In this document: positions 7,556-8,535 of the stretch, piece after piece
Position numbering within the stretch: the first letter of the stretch is position 1
Layout of the letters: each line of letters opens with the position of its first letter
DNA from: Desulfobacteraceae bacterium
GTDB taxonomy: Bacteria > Desulfobacterota > DSM-4660 > Desulfatiglandales > Desulfatiglandaceae
DNA length: 8,535 nt
Reading direction: 5' to 3'
Assembly (NCBI GenBank): GCA_030589715.1
Contig: JAUUVE010000070.1
Span: 1-8,535 of the forward strand
The notes under the pieces: generated by a model
The model's input: only the letters and a program-made list of their open reading frames with translations
Told to the model about the DNA's origin: nothing
Database searches by the model: none
Translations under genes and position numbers: made by a program

Positions 7556-7584
7556 AGTATAGGAGAAAGGCGCCTGTGTGTCAA
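7556..7584 (-). promoter_or_regulatory. Strong sigma70-type promoter for the MFS gene
   Basis: On the minus strand TTGACA (7584-7579) and TATACT (7561-7556) are separated by exactly 17 nt. The -35 is perfect and the -10 matches five of six consensus positions. Transcription would begin near 7549, giving a leader of about 145 nt before the TTG start. The leader contains CTTCACA and TGTGAAG arms about 50 nt apart that could pair. Confidence 0.7.
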
Positions 7585-7757
7585 TTGAGGAGCTCCAGCA
7601 AGATACGCCATTTGGGCTTTATGCGGAAATCGGAAAATCTATGGGAAACATTAATGAATAAAGACCCAGGATTTAGCAGCGGCTTTGGATTGTACCTGGT
7701 GTCCCAAATCTGTAGGGAGGTCTTTCTGGAAGACTTCCTGCATTGAGCTGAGTGGCT

Positions 7758-7975
7758 TCAAATCCCCAGTTGCTCCCTCTTCTTTGGGTCTGGGCCGCCG
7801 GAGGCATCCCATCCCCGGCAGCGGTAGTATTGTTCCAGCATTCGGTCCAGTGGAGGAAGATTCCCCTTGGATGGACCATCTGGTCCAAGTGGGCCATGCA
7901 ATCATTATAAAATATGAGGGCATGAATCCAAATGTCTTCCTCTCAAGAAATCTTCTCTAAAGAAAAACTGACAGC
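7758..7975 (-). pseudogene. C-terminal remnant of an aldehyde:ferredoxin oxidoreductase (AOR family)
   Basis: The minus-strand frame 7901-7758 reads 47 residues ending in TGA. It contains GPDGPSKGNLPPLDRMLEQY, then YRCRGWDASGGP and REQLGI at the end. This is the usual C-terminus of tungsten AOR-family enzymes: a GP.KG turn, LD.MLDEYY..RGWD, and an end at ..LGL. Farther upstream in another frame, SLEKIS-stop-EEDI (about 7963-7934) resembles the family's REGFSRKDD segment just before that turn. This implies a frameshift near 7901 and a TGA (7943-7945) where an Arg is expected. Farther upstream, the broken ubiD abuts, so the enzyme's first roughly 550 residues are missing. Intact AORs are ferredoxin-linked W-bispterin Fe-S enzymes that oxidise aldehydes to acids; relatives include BamB of benzoyl-CoA reduction. 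The 7758-7901 core is well supported; the extension to 7975 is less sure. Confidence 0.65.
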
Positions 7976-8021
7976 GACCGACTGAAACTACTGAAAAAAC
8001 GGGAGCAAAACTAGAAGGAGG

Positions 8022-8535
8022 TTAGAAGTCCTTTTCGAGGTAATCCTCCAGCTTGATCCGTTCCATCACTTCCCGGGGGACCTGATTGATGGGGGCAAAC
8101 TGATCCAGGTTCGGTTTGGCTGTGGCGTCGATCCCCATCTTATCCGTTACTCCCACGGGTTCGGCTGAGGGATCGAGGGAGGAGCCACGAACTCGTGGAA
8201 CGATGAAGATATCCCGTTCCGCCTGAACCCTAGTCGCTATGGCCCACAATACGTGCTGAAGGTTGTTGATATCTATATCGGGATCCACGACAATAGCGTG
8301 TTTGAGATAAAGATCAGCATTAAAAGCCGACAGCATGGCTAAACGGGCCTGCCCCTCATATTTCTTTTTCATGGAGATTATCAAAGTAAATGGCGCGGGC
8401 ACACGGACGGCTCACACCTCTGGGACTGCCGATTGGACCGCACGCAGATAGTTGGCTTCCATGGGGATTGTTGCCATAATAAGGTGCTCCCTGCTCTGGC
8501 CGCCGCATATATCCTGGTAGATTGGATTGTGTCGA
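8022..8535 (-). pseudogene. UbiD-family decarboxylase, C-terminal part, interrupted by in-frame TGA
   Basis: The frame enters at the right edge as RHNPIYQDI and runs 40 residues to VPEV. It meets TGA at 8412-8414, then continues in the same frame as AVRVPAPFTLIISMKKKYEG to a TAA at 8022-8024. Both sides are UbiD: the C-terminal block has VVDPDIDINNLQHVLWAIAT, RDIFIVPR, LDPSAEP and DKMGIDATAKP, matching E. coli UbiD motifs such as DDDVNARDWNDVIWAI and SKMGLDAT. Homologues commonly carry Arg or Lys at the stop position (VPEVRAV), so a single CGA-to-TGA change explains it. The GTG at 8402 could restart translation but would yield only the last 126 residues, without the N-terminal prFMN domain. 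Selenocysteine is unlikely because the site is not a catalytic Cys position. A sequencing error remains possible. Its sequence differs strongly from the other UbiD here over their shared segment, so it is a different subfamily. Confidence 0.8.

Larger units (their letters stand above)
7406..8021. other. 616-bp gene-poor region: MFS leader, promoter and AOR remnant
   Basis: No intact gene is supported. From low to high coordinate it holds the MFS leader (7406-7549) with the palindrome TTGGCCAA at 7461-7468, and a promoter at 7556-7584. Next come about 170 bp in which I see nothing, apart from a 5-bp hairpin without a T-run near 7715-7730. The decayed aldehyde:ferredoxin oxidoreductase end spans about 7758-7975. 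The 90-residue frames on both strands between 7651 and 7960 are alternative readings across that remnant. Confidence 0.65.

Noticed and set aside
7715..7730. Hairpin GTCTT-CCAGA-AAGAC as a terminator after the AOR remnant
   Set aside because: The stem is only 5 bp with no T-run on the minus strand.
7685..7960. Plus-strand frame of 91 codons in the gene-poor region
   Set aside because: It lies opposite the AOR-family C-terminal remnant and lacks a ribosome binding site. The minus-strand reading has a family match and this one does not.
7943..8414. TGA reassigned as a sense codon, because two TGAs sit where Arg is expected
   Set aside because: The AOR remnant itself ends at TGA exactly where family members end, and the intact genes contain no internal TGA. 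Adjacent gene decay by CGA-to-TGA transitions is simpler.
1..8535. CRISPR arrays, tRNA or rRNA genes, insertion sequences
   Set aside because: I saw no regularly spaced direct repeats, no tRNA-like cloverleaf and no transposase or terminal inverted repeats.

Overview
The window looks like part of an anaerobic catabolic locus, most like those of strictly anaerobic Desulfobacterota (Deltaproteobacteria) or similar anaerobes. This rests on gene content: prFMN-type UbiD decarboxylases, a reductive-dehalogenase-like Fe-S corrinoid protein, a TAXI-type TRAP transporter, and the remnant of a tungsten aldehyde:ferredoxin oxidoreductase. No rRNA, tRNA or other phylogenetic marker is present, so the taxonomic placement is inference.

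Every gene recognised is on the minus strand, so transcription runs from high to low coordinates. In that order: (1) the C-terminal part of a ubiD-family gene that enters at the right edge, interrupted by an in-frame TGA (8535-8022); (2) a decayed C-terminal stub of an aldehyde:ferredoxin oxidoreductase (about 7975-7758); (3) a strong sigma70-like promoter (7584-7556); (4) an MFS permease with a TTG start (7405-6116); (5) a 301-bp gap with a second, weaker candidate promoter; (6) a TAXI solute-binding protein (5814-4804); (7) a fused TRAP permease with a GTG start (4716-2782); (8) an unrecognised small ORF (2703-2395); (9) a reductive-dehalogenase-like protein without a Tat signal (2326-1049); (10) the first 317 residues of a second, intact ubiD-family gene that runs off the left edge (953-1). 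This ubiD is not evident as a single long ORF because it is open at the window edge.

Genes 6-10 have gaps of about 70-95 bp and good ribosome binding sites and look like one operon. The simplest reading is uptake of an organic acid by TAXI-TRAP, reductive conversion (possibly dehalogenation) by the cytoplasmic RdhA-like protein, and prFMN-dependent (de)carboxylation by UbiD. The substrate cannot be read from the sequence. Upstream of this cassette the locus is decaying: two adjacent catabolic genes, ubiD and AOR, are broken, while the MFS gene between them and the cassette has kept its own promoter and an intact frame.
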